From NCBI RefSeq assembly GCF_014836905.1, contig NZ_JACSPZ010000004.1, positions 372,001-436,000 on the forward strand: a stretch of DNA of 64,000 nucleotides. The letters run 5' to 3'. Both the position numbers and the translations under genes were made by a program. Positions 29,020-37,072 of this stretch are shown here, piece after piece. This stretch comes from Solibacillus faecavium (lineage in GTDB: Bacteria > Bacillota > Bacilli > Bacillales_A > Planococcaceae). Below the pieces are notes generated by a model. The model worked only from the letters and a program-made list of their open reading frames with translations, had not been told where the DNA came from and did no database searches. Position 1 is the stretch's first letter; every line of letters starts with the position of its first letter.

Positions 29020-29583
29020 ATGAAAAAAGTGAAGTTAGTTCCCCATGATCTTCGATATGCGAAAGAAATACATCGTTTATCTCAGGCACCCGAAGTAAAA
29101 AATGCACTTGGTTTACCTACTCAATCCATAGAAGATACGGAAAATTTTATTATTAATAATTTAATAGAGGAATCTGAAGGAAAAACGGTTTCTCGTGTAA
29201 TTCTAAATGAGGAAGAAAAATTAGTTGGTATTACGACACTAATGTTTATTGACCAACATAAAAAACATTGTCACATTGGTAGTTGGATTGGTTTTGAGTT
29301 TTGGGGGCTTGGCTATAATTTGCCATCTAAAATCGAAATTTTAAAAATCGCATTTGAGCAGTTGCAATTAGATGTTGTGTTTGCAGGTGCGCGTACTGTT
29401 AATATCCGTTCACAGAAAGCACAGGAAAAACTACCGTTCATCTCATTAAATGTAGAACAACAATTTCAGGAAGAGCATTTACTATTGGAAGAGAGACAAA
29501 AACAGCCCTGTATTTTAAATGCAATTTTAAAAGAAGACTATTTAAATTATTTATACATTACACAAAATGGTCAGGAAAATTAG
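29020..29583 (+). CDS. GNAT-family N-acetyltransferase (RimJ/RimL-like)
   Basis: 187 residues. The order of elements fits GNAT: KKVKLVPHDLRYAKEIHRLS at the N-terminus, the central strand KLVGITTLMFID, HIGSWIGFEFWGLGYN, which takes the place of the acetyl-CoA loop, and VFAGARTVNIRSQKAQEKL. The R/Q-x-x-G-x-G/A acetyl-CoA motif is degenerate, so activity is uncertain. Relatives acetylate ribosomal-protein N-termini or amines. It is a lone gene converging on the carotenoid operon. Confidence 0.75.
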   Translation: MKKVKLVPHDLRYAKEIHRLSQAPEVKNALGLPTQSIEDTENFIINNLIEESEGKTVSRVILNEEEKLVGITTLMFIDQHKKHCHIGSWIGFEFWGLGYNLPSKIEILKIAFEQLQLDVVFAGARTVNIRSQKAQEKLPFISLNVEQQFQEEHLLLEERQKQPCILNAILKEDYLNYLYITQNGQEN

Positions 29584-29611
29584 AGGTAACTCTAAATTTC
29601 CTGACCATTTT
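29564..29611. terminator. bidirectional terminator overlapping two gene ends
   Basis: AAAATGGTCAGGAAA and TTTCCTGACCATTTT with inner TTAGAG/CTCTAA make a near-perfect long stem. It includes the last codons of the acetyltransferase gene and of the converging carotenoid gene. Confidence 0.9.
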
Positions 29612-31040
29612 CAGCTATATATTTTTTAGCTACATTCATGCCCCCCAGCGTGACGAGCGGAGACCCTCCTCCAGGATGTACTGTCCCGCCTACAAAATAT
29701 AAATTTTTCAGTTTGGCATGCCGATTACTCGGTCTAAAAAAGGCAGATTTTACTGAATTGGATGCAGCGCCATATAATGCGCCTCGAAATGCATAAAATT
29801 CCTTCTCTAAATACTCGGGTGTTATTACTTTTCCCTCCACAATAGCATCTTCGATATCAAGACCAAGTTCCTTTAACTGTATAATTATTTTTTGACGATA
29901 TTGATGTGAATCGATTTGTAAAGTTCCCTTTTTCGTTGGTGGGGCATTTACTAAAATCAGTAAATTATCTCCACTTGGTGAAATGGAACGATCCGTATAC
30001 GAAGAATTACAAATATAAATTGTGGGATCTTCAACGTAGTGATCTGAAAAGAGTGCGTCAAACTCCAGTTCATAGTTTTCAGGAAAATAGACATTATGAT
30101 GATGCAACCCTTCAATCCGTTTATTAAGTCCAAGCAGTATGACAAATGCTGAACTGGATGGCTGAATATCTTTTTTAACTTGATCAAGCTCAAATAAATC
30201 ACTTAATCGATCTGAATTCATAAATACAGCATCGACTGTATGTGTAATTCCATACTGATCGATAATACTGTGTATTTGAGTCTTTCCATATTTAACTTTT
30301 GTCACTTCACACCCTACATGAAATTTCACACCTAACTGCTTAGCACGGGTTGTAAATGCTTGCGCAATCTTTGATGTTCCACCCTCAACGTAATCAACAC
30401 CATCAACCAATTCCAAATAAGCAATCATTGCAAATGTTGCAGGCATTATGTATGGCGATGAACCAATATATGTCGCATAGCGTAAAAAACATTGAACGAT
30501 AAACGGATGTTGAAAATACTTTCTTATAAATTGATTCAAAGTTTCAAAAGGTCGCACTTTTACTAGAGCTGATAGTAACGATGGTTTCATATAGTCTCGC
30601 CAGCTCGTAAATGTTGTTTGCAAAAAATGACGCTGTGCCAAAAAGTAGATTCTTGAAATTTCCGTAATAAAAGCAGGATAATTTTCCGCGTCGCTTAATG
30701 AAAACTTTTTAATTTGCTCAATCATATATTGCTGGTCGTTGGAAAAGTATAATACTTCCCCTTTTGAACTTACATTCTTCATATGAACTCGTAAAGGGAT
30801 AAAATTTAAATAATCATCCGGATCTACGCCAGTTTGTGCTAAAACTTGCTGAAAGACAGGGCGCATCGTAATTGTATTTGGTCCAAAATCAAAATGATGT
30901 GTACCGAGATCTATTGAGCGCATTTTTCCGCCCAGGTCTTTATTTTTTTCAAATACTGTAACATCCATCCCTGCATTCGCAAGTGTTATAGCTGCGGATA
31001 GCCCCCCTAGACCACCGCCAATTACCGCTACTTTCTTCAT
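29592..31040 (-). CDS. carotenoid desaturase/oxidase of the CrtN/CrtI family
   Basis: 482 residues. The FAD-binding dinucleotide fold is intact at the N-terminus (VAVIGGGLGGLSAAITLANA, then FEKNKDLGG). The C-terminal carotenoid signature is FVGGTVHPGGGSPLVTLGG (about 449-467). The family includes phytoene/diapophytoene desaturases (CrtI, CrtN) and the diaponeurosporene oxidases (CrtP/CrtNb); sequence alone does not separate them here. It is the last gene of a four-gene operon and overlaps the glycosyltransferase stop by four bases. In C30 pathways of relatives, an oxidase makes the terminal carboxyl group that is then glycosylated. Confidence 0.85.
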   Translation of the reverse strand: MKKVAVIGGGLGGLSAAITLANAGMDVTVFEKNKDLGGKMRSIDLGTHHFDFGPNTITMRPVFQQVLAQTGVDPDDYLNFIPLRVHMKNVSSKGEVLYFSNDQQYMIEQIKKFSLSDAENYPAFITEISRIYFLAQRHFLQTTFTSWRDYMKPSLLSALVKVRPFETLNQFIRKYFQHPFIVQCFLRYATYIGSSPYIMPATFAMIAYLELVDGVDYVEGGTSKIAQAFTTRAKQLGVKFHVGCEVTKVKYGKTQIHSIIDQYGITHTVDAVFMNSDRLSDLFELDQVKKDIQPSSSAFVILLGLNKRIEGLHHHNVYFPENYELEFDALFSDHYVEDPTIYICNSSYTDRSISPSGDNLLILVNAPPTKKGTLQIDSHQYRQKIIIQLKELGLDIEDAIVEGKVITPEYLEKEFYAFRGALYGAASNSVKSAFFRPSNRHAKLKNLYFVGGTVHPGGGSPLVTLGGMNVAKKYIAENGQEI

Positions 31041-32137
31041 CCGTATTCACGTCCCTTCCAAACATAAGACCGTTTCGTTTGATACAAATAAATTGAATTA
31101 CACAAAATAATTAGCATTGCCAGTGACGAGAGTGGCATGAGCAATGCGTAATATAAGGGTGTCTTGCTTTTGAAGTCGGAAACCATTCTTTGAATAACAA
31201 TCAAAATATAAGGTATAGCATACAGCCAATTTAAAAAAACAATACTATTAATAAGAAGCACTAGCGGAAACACATAAGTTACACTATAAAAAAGGATAAA
31301 TAGCACGGCATTTCTAAAAGAATAATTTAGGCCACTAAATGTATTTTTAGAAAAACCTTGCCACGTTTCAAACGTGTTAGTGTACATCTTGCATGAACTG
31401 TCTTTACTAAGATTAACCAATAACACACGCATTCCTGATTTTTTCATCGCCCGCGCTATTTCTACATCTTCCAATAGAGAGTTTTTCACTACAAGATGAC
31501 CATCCATTTTCTCATAAGCTTCTCTTTCGAAAAATAAAAAAGTCCCATTGGCAGCCGTAGCAGCCGGCCATTTCGTATAATTCGCCAAAGCAATAGGTAA
31601 ATGAAAATTCACAAGAAAATGCATCATCGGAAGTACAAGCCGATCCAGCCAATTAGAATACATAAAATGCGGAAACCCGGTAATTAGACCGATTTCTTTT
31701 CTCCTCATAAGGGGTACAACTTTTTCAAAAATGTGTGATGACAAGGATACGTCTGCATCAATAAACGCTAAAAACTTTCCAGTGGCTGCTCGCTGTAACT
31801 GATGACAGGCATGCACTTTCCCTACCCAATTAGACGGTAACTCCACTCCCTCTATCACACGAAAGCGAGCATCACCTTCAATTTCTTGATATAGCATTTG
31901 TCCAGTTAAGTCAGTTGATTGATCATTATAAATGATGAATTCAAGCTGTGGATATGTAAGTTGCTTTAACATGGAGATGCATTTTTTTACATTTCGTTGC
32001 TCATTGCGCATAGGAATAAGAATGGAAATACGATCTTGATTTTCTCCATGCACTTTTTTAATTCGAGGTAAAAACAAGCCATTCAAAATTGTCCAAATGA
32101 CAAAAATACTTAACACAACACAGTAAATAAATAGCAT
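31037..32137 (-). CDS. family 2 glycosyltransferase for carotenoid glycosylation (CrtQ/CruC-like)
   Basis: 366 residues from the ATG at 32137, five bases after GAGGTGA; a GTG at 32146 overlaps that site. One N-terminal transmembrane helix, then a GT-A domain: ISILIPMRNEQRNVKKC (about 41-57), the donor-binding aspartates in AFIDADVSL, and LLEDVEIARAMKKSG as the catalytic ED-x-D element. Three or four C-terminal helices anchor it. Neighbouring carotenoid genes suggest it transfers a sugar to a hydroxyl or carboxyl group of a carotenoid at the membrane. Confidence 0.82.
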   Translation of the reverse strand: MLFIYCVVLSIFVIWTILNGLFLPRIKKVHGENQDRISILIPMRNEQRNVKKCISMLKQLTYPQLEFIIYNDQSTDLTGQMLYQEIEGDARFRVIEGVELPSNWVGKVHACHQLQRAATGKFLAFIDADVSLSSHIFEKVVPLMRRKEIGLITGFPHFMYSNWLDRLVLPMMHFLVNFHLPIALANYTKWPAATAANGTFLFFEREAYEKMDGHLVVKNSLLEDVEIARAMKKSGMRVLLVNLSKDSSCKMYTNTFETWQGFSKNTFSGLNYSFRNAVLFILFYSVTYVFPLVLLINSIVFLNWLYAIPYILIVIQRMVSDFKSKTPLYYALLMPLSSLAMLIILCNSIYLYQTKRSYVWKGREYG

Positions 32138-32150
32138 CCTTGTCACCTCA

Positions 32151-32801
32151 TCATATTTTTATGAAACTTGTATAATCATTTTGAACGACATCTTTTTTCA
32201 GAGCATTTAACTGCTCCGTGACTACCTCTTCAAAATACTGTGTCATCTGTTCTCGACTCCATTTATCTTCATATTGAATTGGTTTTCCAATTCCAATCCA
32301 CACTTCCGCTTTTCGTTCATTCCGAAATGTATAGTAAATAGTTATAGGAACGACCGGAACATCTTTCACTTGCTTGGCAATCATTGCTGCACCTTGTTGA
32401 AAGTAAAGTGGCCTTTGTTCTAAATGCCATTCCTTTCCTTGAGGAAATATACAAATATTTTTTCCATCCTGTAATAGACTTTTCGTATAGCGGATTGATT
32501 CTTTAATATGTTTGGGGTTTTGTTGATTAACTGAATACGCACCTATCCATTGAAAAATCGGGAATTTTTTTATTCCCTGCTCATCTACCATGACAAATAG
32601 ATTTGGAATATATCCCCTTTGCTCCAATTCAAACAAAAGCAGACCATCCCACCAGGAACTGTGATTAGCAATATATAGTGCATTGTTAGGGATAGGGAAA
32701 TCTGCCTTTATATAAATATGTGCAAAACTTCGCTTCATCAATTTCTGTTGGACGAGCCGAAACATTCTCATAGCAATTTTATTCTTTTTAGCTACTCGCA
32801 T
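32151..32801 (-). CDS. lysophosphatidate-acyltransferase-like acyltransferase
   Basis: 216 residues. Acyltransferase motif I is NHSSWWDGLLLF (HX4D, about residues 46-57), motif III is IFPQGKEW (about 118-125) and VPVVPITIYY follows, the PlsC fold. The gene starts inside the end of the CruF gene and ends 13 bases before the glycosyltransferase. In this operon it most likely esterifies a fatty acid to the sugar of a carotenoid glycoside, the step that CrtO performs in staphyloxanthin synthesis by an unrelated-looking enzyme. A general phospholipid role is possible but less likely from context. Confidence 0.8.
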   Translation of the reverse strand: MRVAKKNKIAMRMFRLVQQKLMKRSFAHIYIKADFPIPNNALYIANHSSWWDGLLLFELEQRGYIPNLFVMVDEQGIKKFPIFQWIGAYSVNQQNPKHIKESIRYTKSLLQDGKNICIFPQGKEWHLEQRPLYFQQGAAMIAKQVKDVPVVPITIYYTFRNERKAEVWIGIGKPIQYEDKWSREQMTQYFEEVVTEQLNALKKDVVQNDYTSFIKI

Positions 32802-33537
32802 ATTGCCCCTCTTTTCGAAGTGAGAATATTAAAAAGAGAAGTGCTGTCACAACTATTGTACTGGCCAAATATATTCCATTCATTAATCCGATTAAAGCAA
32901 ACATGATAATAATCAGGATATACAAAAGGACTAGTCGATCCTGCCAAACTTTATTCACTTGTGAAACAGAAATGAATGATAGAATTATATGAATGAAAAA
33001 AGCGATAATAAACCAGCCAAAAAAGTTCGTCCACGGAATGTCATAGTAAATTCCCGGCTCGTGCCATATCCAATATTGCTTCGCTTTATAGGCAACTGGA
33101 TCCAATATTAAATCCATCGTAAGCGCTAAAACACCACCGAGTAGTGCTCTTAAAATTATATTTTGCACACCAAACTTCATGATAATAGCATGACCTGTCG
33201 CAATTACCATTACCCATGCGAAACCGATTGCAACTGGAACCCCCATAACATTTGGTGCAAAATAATCGGAATACGTATAATCACCAAACAAAAATTGACT
33301 AGATGATCCATAGTATTCAATGATGAATGTAGACACAAATATTCCAACAAATATTAAGAAGCCCAATTTAAATCGGAAATGAATGAGGAAATAAATTCCT
33401 CCTATTATTCCGGATGTAATAATAAATACACTATTCGACCATTCCAGCCAACTAGGTAACAAATCAAAGCCAACAAGTACTACTCCGCATATGTACCAAA
33501 AAAGAAAAAAGTAAAATATGTAATTTGCAATACGCAT
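32788..33537 (-). CDS. cruF: CruF-like carotenoid 1',2'-hydratase (DUF422)
   Basis: 249 residues from the ATG at 33537 after GGGAGTGA. Seven or more transmembrane helices span almost the whole protein. FGDYTYSDYFAPNVMGVPVA (about 88-107) and LTMDLILDPVAYK (about 141-153), with conserved Asp residues in membrane segments, are the marks of the CruF/DUF422 family. Family members add water to the end double bond of acyclic carotenoids, giving a tertiary hydroxyl that can be glycosylated. It is the first gene of the operon, overlapping the acyltransferase by 14 bases. Substrate (C30 or C40) is not known. Confidence 0.82.
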   Translation of the reverse strand: MRIANYIFYFFLFWYICGVVLVGFDLLPSWLEWSNSVFIITSGIIGGIYFLIHFRFKLGFLIFVGIFVSTFIIEYYGSSSQFLFGDYTYSDYFAPNVMGVPVAIGFAWVMVIATGHAIIMKFGVQNIILRALLGGVLALTMDLILDPVAYKAKQYWIWHEPGIYYDIPWTNFFGWFIIAFFIHIILSFISVSQVNKVWQDRLVLLYILIIIMFALIGLMNGIYLASTIVVTALLFLIFSLRKEGQYASS

Positions 33538-33631
33538 TTTATTCACTCCCTTATTAAACTATTATTTCCTTTTTTCATTATATTCACTTCTCATATAACC
33601 CGTAAACAAATGCGATTTTGTTTCAAATAAA

Positions 33632-33664
33632 AACCGAAATGGATGTTAGGTTCCATTTCGGGTT
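33632..33664 (-). terminator. terminator after cstA
   Basis: AACCCGAAATGG and CCATTTCGGTT form the stem; TTTTATTTG follows on the minus strand. Confidence 0.85.
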
Positions 33665-33675
33665 AGATTTTACAT

Positions 33676-35472
33676 TTAATTTGCTGTTGCTTGTTTTTTA
33701 AAGCGTGGATGTGCCCATAGTTCACGCCATTTAATAAATGATGTTATGACAATAATTAAACCTAGCGTTAACATGATGATGGATAAAATTCCATTTAAAA
33801 TATTATATCCACCAGCCATACTGTTCCAGTAGACATTTTTCACCATCCAGAATCCTGCTACGTTTACTGTAATATATAAATATACTAATGGAATAAAGCA
33901 TGTTAATACGTAAATGCGTTTATCTGCAATCTTCAGTACGAAAGTTACACCACATACTAAACCGATCGACGCCATCAATTGGTTGGATACGCCGAATAAT
34001 GCCCATACGGATGCAATATCCCCGGAATTCAGTAAGTAGCCCCACATGACACAGGCCAGGGCACTCGCACCGATTGCACCGGGCAGCCAATCGGTTTTCT
34101 TTAATGGCTTATACACATTTCCTAAGAAATCTTGAATTAAGTAACGAGCAGTACGTGTACCTGCATCGATTGCTGTTAATATAAATACCGCTTCAAACAT
34201 AATAACAAATTGATAGAAATATGCCGTTAAATGACTGAACCATTCCACCCCGGCAAATATCGATGCCATACCGACAGCAAGCGTAACCGCGCCCCCTGTA
34301 CGTCCTTCTAAATCCATCCCAATTGCTTCAGATAATGCAGGTAAATCTACTACAGACATACCTAATGTTGCAAATTTTTCAGGCGTTGAGTTAATTGCAA
34401 AATAATCTCCAGGATGTAAAACCGTTGCTGCTATTAGAGCCATAACCCCAACGACACATTCTACGAGCATTGCCCCAAAACCTACAACACGAATATCTTC
34501 CCAGCGATTTAGCATTTTCGGTGTTGTTCCTGAACCGACAAAAGCATGGAAACCGGAAATCGCACCACAGGCAATTGTAATTGAAACGAATGGCCAAACA
34601 GGACCTGCAACGATCGGTCCTCCGCCACCTAAAAAGTCAGGAATAATTGCTGGAAACTGTATTGTAGGATTAATAATAAATACACCGATAATCAAGGCAA
34701 TAAATACACCTATCTTCATAAAGCTACTTAAATAATCACGTGGCGCTAATAAGAACCATATTGGTAAAGCTGCCGCAAAGAATGCATAAATCGGTAATAA
34801 AATTGATAATGTTTCACGGTCTAATGTTAATACCTCACCGAGCCAAGTCCCTTGAATCGATGGACCGTAGAAGACAGCCGCTACGAGCAAGACGACCCCT
34901 ATAATAGTAGAGAGCTTCAAGTTACCCGTGAACTTATTAATTAAGCCCATCAGCATAGCAATAGGAATTGTCGCTGCAACAGCAAATGTTCCCCATGGAT
35001 TTTCTGCTAATGCACCTAAAATTACCATTGATAACCCGGCCATTGTAATGGTGATTATGAAAAGCATTGCAAGACCTGTACAAAAGCCCGCCACTGGTCC
35101 TAACTCTTCACGCATAACTTCAGACAATGATTTTCCGCCTTTTGTCATCGATGCAAATAGTACGACTGCGTCATGGACTGCTCCCCCAATAACAGCACCG
35201 ATTAATAGCCAAAGATAACCTGGCAAATAACCGAATTGTGCAGCTAAAATTGGTCCTACTAATGGACCTGCAGCTGCAATAGCCGCAAAATGATGCCCGA
35301 ATGCTACCCATCTATTTGTCGGTACATAGTCTTGTCCGTCATTTTTTTCATGAGCAGGTGTTGGCTTGTCTTCATTAATTTTTAATACTTTCTTAGTAAA
35401 GAAAATACCATAAAAACGATAAGCTATTACTAATATACAAATAGCCCCTATAACTAGTGTAATTGCATTCAC
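33676..35472 (-). CDS. cstA: CstA-family carbon-starvation transporter
   Basis: 598 residues with about sixteen transmembrane helices. The N-terminus MNAITLVIGAICILVIAYRF and the conserved DYVPTNRWVAFGHHFAAIAA (about 49-68) are characteristic of CstA, as are GAVHDAVVLFAS and GSGTTPKML. The family takes up pyruvate or peptides during carbon limitation; which of these applies here is unknown. The length matches the shorter, Bacillus-type members. It is a single-gene unit with a 340-base upstream gap that carries no other gene. Catabolite control is likely but I did not find a convincing cre site. Confidence 0.93.
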   Translation of the reverse strand: MNAITLVIGAICILVIAYRFYGIFFTKKVLKINEDKPTPAHEKNDGQDYVPTNRWVAFGHHFAAIAAAGPLVGPILAAQFGYLPGYLWLLIGAVIGGAVHDAVVLFASMTKGGKSLSEVMREELGPVAGFCTGLAMLFIITITMAGLSMVILGALAENPWGTFAVAATIPIAMLMGLINKFTGNLKLSTIIGVVLLVAAVFYGPSIQGTWLGEVLTLDRETLSILLPIYAFFAAALPIWFLLAPRDYLSSFMKIGVFIALIIGVFIINPTIQFPAIIPDFLGGGGPIVAGPVWPFVSITIACGAISGFHAFVGSGTTPKMLNRWEDIRVVGFGAMLVECVVGVMALIAATVLHPGDYFAINSTPEKFATLGMSVVDLPALSEAIGMDLEGRTGGAVTLAVGMASIFAGVEWFSHLTAYFYQFVIMFEAVFILTAIDAGTRTARYLIQDFLGNVYKPLKKTDWLPGAIGASALACVMWGYLLNSGDIASVWALFGVSNQLMASIGLVCGVTFVLKIADKRIYVLTCFIPLVYLYITVNVAGFWMVKNVYWNSMAGGYNILNGILSIIMLTLGLIIVITSFIKWRELWAHPRFKKQATAN

Positions 35473-35816
35473 TTCTCTTTTCCTCCTAAATTATATTTTT
35501 GTTGTAATATAACAATATCAAAAAAAACCTCTGTTGTATTACAAAAATTAAAAATTAACAGAAAATTTTGTGTAATAGTCATTTTAACTTACAAAGTTAC
35601 AAAATTGAATACATTTTCCATTTTATAAAAAGATATTAAATATTTTTTTAAATAGAAGAAGAATTAATTTTTTTTTTTTTGCAGTCATTATTTGATGATA
35701 AATTCTTATATAACATGGCGCTGTAACCAGGCACTCTAAGGGTTCACATCATGCTCAATTAAGATATATAATAAAAATCAATCATTTACTTGTAATATAT
35801 TCGAAATATAATTAAT
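35473..35816. other. AT-rich intergenic region upstream of cstA and the KGG gene
   Basis: About 340 bases, strongly AT-rich, including a run of fourteen T near 35667-35680. I see no gene. It must hold the cstA promoter on the minus strand and leads into the SigB-type promoter at 35817. Confidence 0.5.
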
Positions 35817-35841
35817 GTTTAATAAATGTAAGGGTGGGAAT
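35817..35841 (+). promoter_or_regulatory. SigB-type general-stress promoter
   Basis: GTTTAA (35817-35822), 13 bases, GGGAAT (35836-35841). This is one base from the SigB consensus GTTTAA-N12-14-GGGTAT. It lies about 45 bases before the ribosome-binding site of a KGG stress-protein gene, whose relative gsiB is a classical SigB target. Confidence 0.65.
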
Positions 35842-35895
35842 TAAACTAGTAAGCTTAGCAATAGGCTTAAAAAATATTCTAGGAGGATGTTAGAA

Positions 35896-36159
35896 ATGGC
35901 TAATAACAATCGTAACCAGAACAACAATGGGAAAATGACAGTTCAAGAAGCGGGTCGTAAAGGCGGAGAAGCTACATCCAATAACCACAACCAAGAATTT
36001 TATCAAGAAATCGGCCGTAAAGGCGGAGAAGCAAGTAATGGAAACAACCAGAACAATAATGGCAATAACAATGGTGGTAAAATGAGCCGTGAAGAAGCTG
36101 GCCGCAAAGGCGGAGAGGCTAGCCGTAGAAATAACAACAACAACAATAATAACAATTAA
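35896..36159 (+). CDS. KGG-repeat general stress protein (GsiB-like)
   Basis: 87 residues from the ATG at 35896, nine bases after AGGAGG; an ATG at 35887 overlaps that site. Three copies of the GRKGGEA motif (about residues 20, 40 and 70) are separated by Asn/Gly-rich linkers, and the protein ends in a run of Asn. The motif defines the stress-induced KGG repeat family, hydrophilic proteins of the GsiB and plant Em type thought to protect during desiccation or other stress. A SigB-type promoter lies upstream. Confidence 0.9.
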   Translation: MANNNRNQNNNGKMTVQEAGRKGGEATSNNHNQEFYQEIGRKGGEASNGNNQNNNGNNNGGKMSREEAGRKGGEASRRNNNNNNNNN

Positions 36160-36218
36160 GACAATCAATATGAATGAAATTAAATAATAATGAACAGTAA
36201 AATACGCGTATTTAATAA

Positions 36219-36256
36219 AAAGATGCTTGCCGTTGTATAAACACGGCAGGCATCTT
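36219..36256 (+). terminator. terminator after the KGG gene
   Basis: AAGATGCTTGCCGT pairs with ACGGCAGGCATCTT, followed by TTTT on the plus strand. Confidence 0.9.
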
Positions 36257-36437
36257 TTTTATGCATAAATAAGCACCATAACAAGCTTTAAGCCTATTTT
36301 TCACTTTAAAGAAATAGCATATTACATAAAATTGTAAACAAACAATTTGAAAAAATTCAAAAAAAATTATATATTACTTTATGTTCATTTATTAAAAACA
36401 AATATTTTAATATAACTTATTTAATAGAGAGAGGGAA

Positions 36438-37004
36438 ATGACATTATTCATGCAACAATATACAAATCAATATCTTAAAGAAATTATTCATTCTACTATT
36501 CTAGCTACCGGCATGAATATTGAATTAAAGCAAGATTATACAGGTGTAAATATGAGTTATAATTTCATTACGCATATCGTTAGTTTCGATGCTAAACGTT
36601 TAGTAGAAGCTGCCGCAGAATTCTCTAATATGATACCTTTAGAAATATATATAAATGCATTAACACTGCACGAGCTGGGACATGCTCTTGACAGACCGGC
36701 ATTACAGGCTTCCCTTCCAAGAACAATTGATTTTTTTGAAATGAGAAATGAAAATTCTTTAAATGAAATCTATAATACACCTAGCCTTTTAAGTATGATT
36801 ATTGAAGAACATATAATGAATATTGCCTTCGAAGAGACAGCATGGTTTAATGCAGAAATTCTTAATAATAAGTTACAATTAGTTAATATCGATATGTTTG
36901 AAAAAATAAAAAATCACAGTTTGTCATCATACTTGAATAATTACAGAGAAGATTTAGCCCTATTTAAGAAAATTCAAGATGAAGCAGAACTTCTACCGGC
37001 ATAA
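36438..37004 (+). CDS. orphan HELGH-motif protein, probable zinc metallopeptidase
   Basis: 188 residues, no signal peptide. A zincin motif LTLHELGHALD is at residues 75-85 (His78, Glu79, His82). A possible third ligand is a glutamate in IIEEHIMNIAFEETAWFNAE (about 121-140), a helix that also places Glu and Trp as seen in several small zincins. I do not recognise the family. The ATG at 36438 lies almost directly after GAGAGGG; an ATG four codons later is an alternative start. It is a lone gene between terminators, close to RNase J. Substrate is unknown. Confidence 0.7.
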   Translation: MTLFMQQYTNQYLKEIIHSTILATGMNIELKQDYTGVNMSYNFITHIVSFDAKRLVEAAAEFSNMIPLEIYINALTLHELGHALDRPALQASLPRTIDFFEMRNENSLNEIYNTPSLLSMIIEEHIMNIAFEETAWFNAEILNNKLQLVNIDMFEKIKNHSLSSYLNNYREDLALFKKIQDEAELLPA

Positions 37005-37020
37005 TAATTTAGATAATATA

Positions 37021-37054
37021 AAAACGTCCTGCAAGGGATTTTTATCCTTTCAGA
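37021..37054 (+). terminator. terminator after the HELGH gene
   Basis: AAAACGTCCTGCAAGGGAT and ATCCTTTCAGAACGTTTT pair with small mismatches; a T run follows on the plus strand. It may also act for the converging RNase J gene. Confidence 0.85.
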
Positions 37055-37072
37055 ACGTTTTTTTCGTGGCAT

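Noticed and set aside
35660-35685. Long T run as terminator for a minus- or plus-strand gene
   Set aside because: No stem precedes it and no gene ends nearby; it seems to be a homopolymer in AT-rich spacer.
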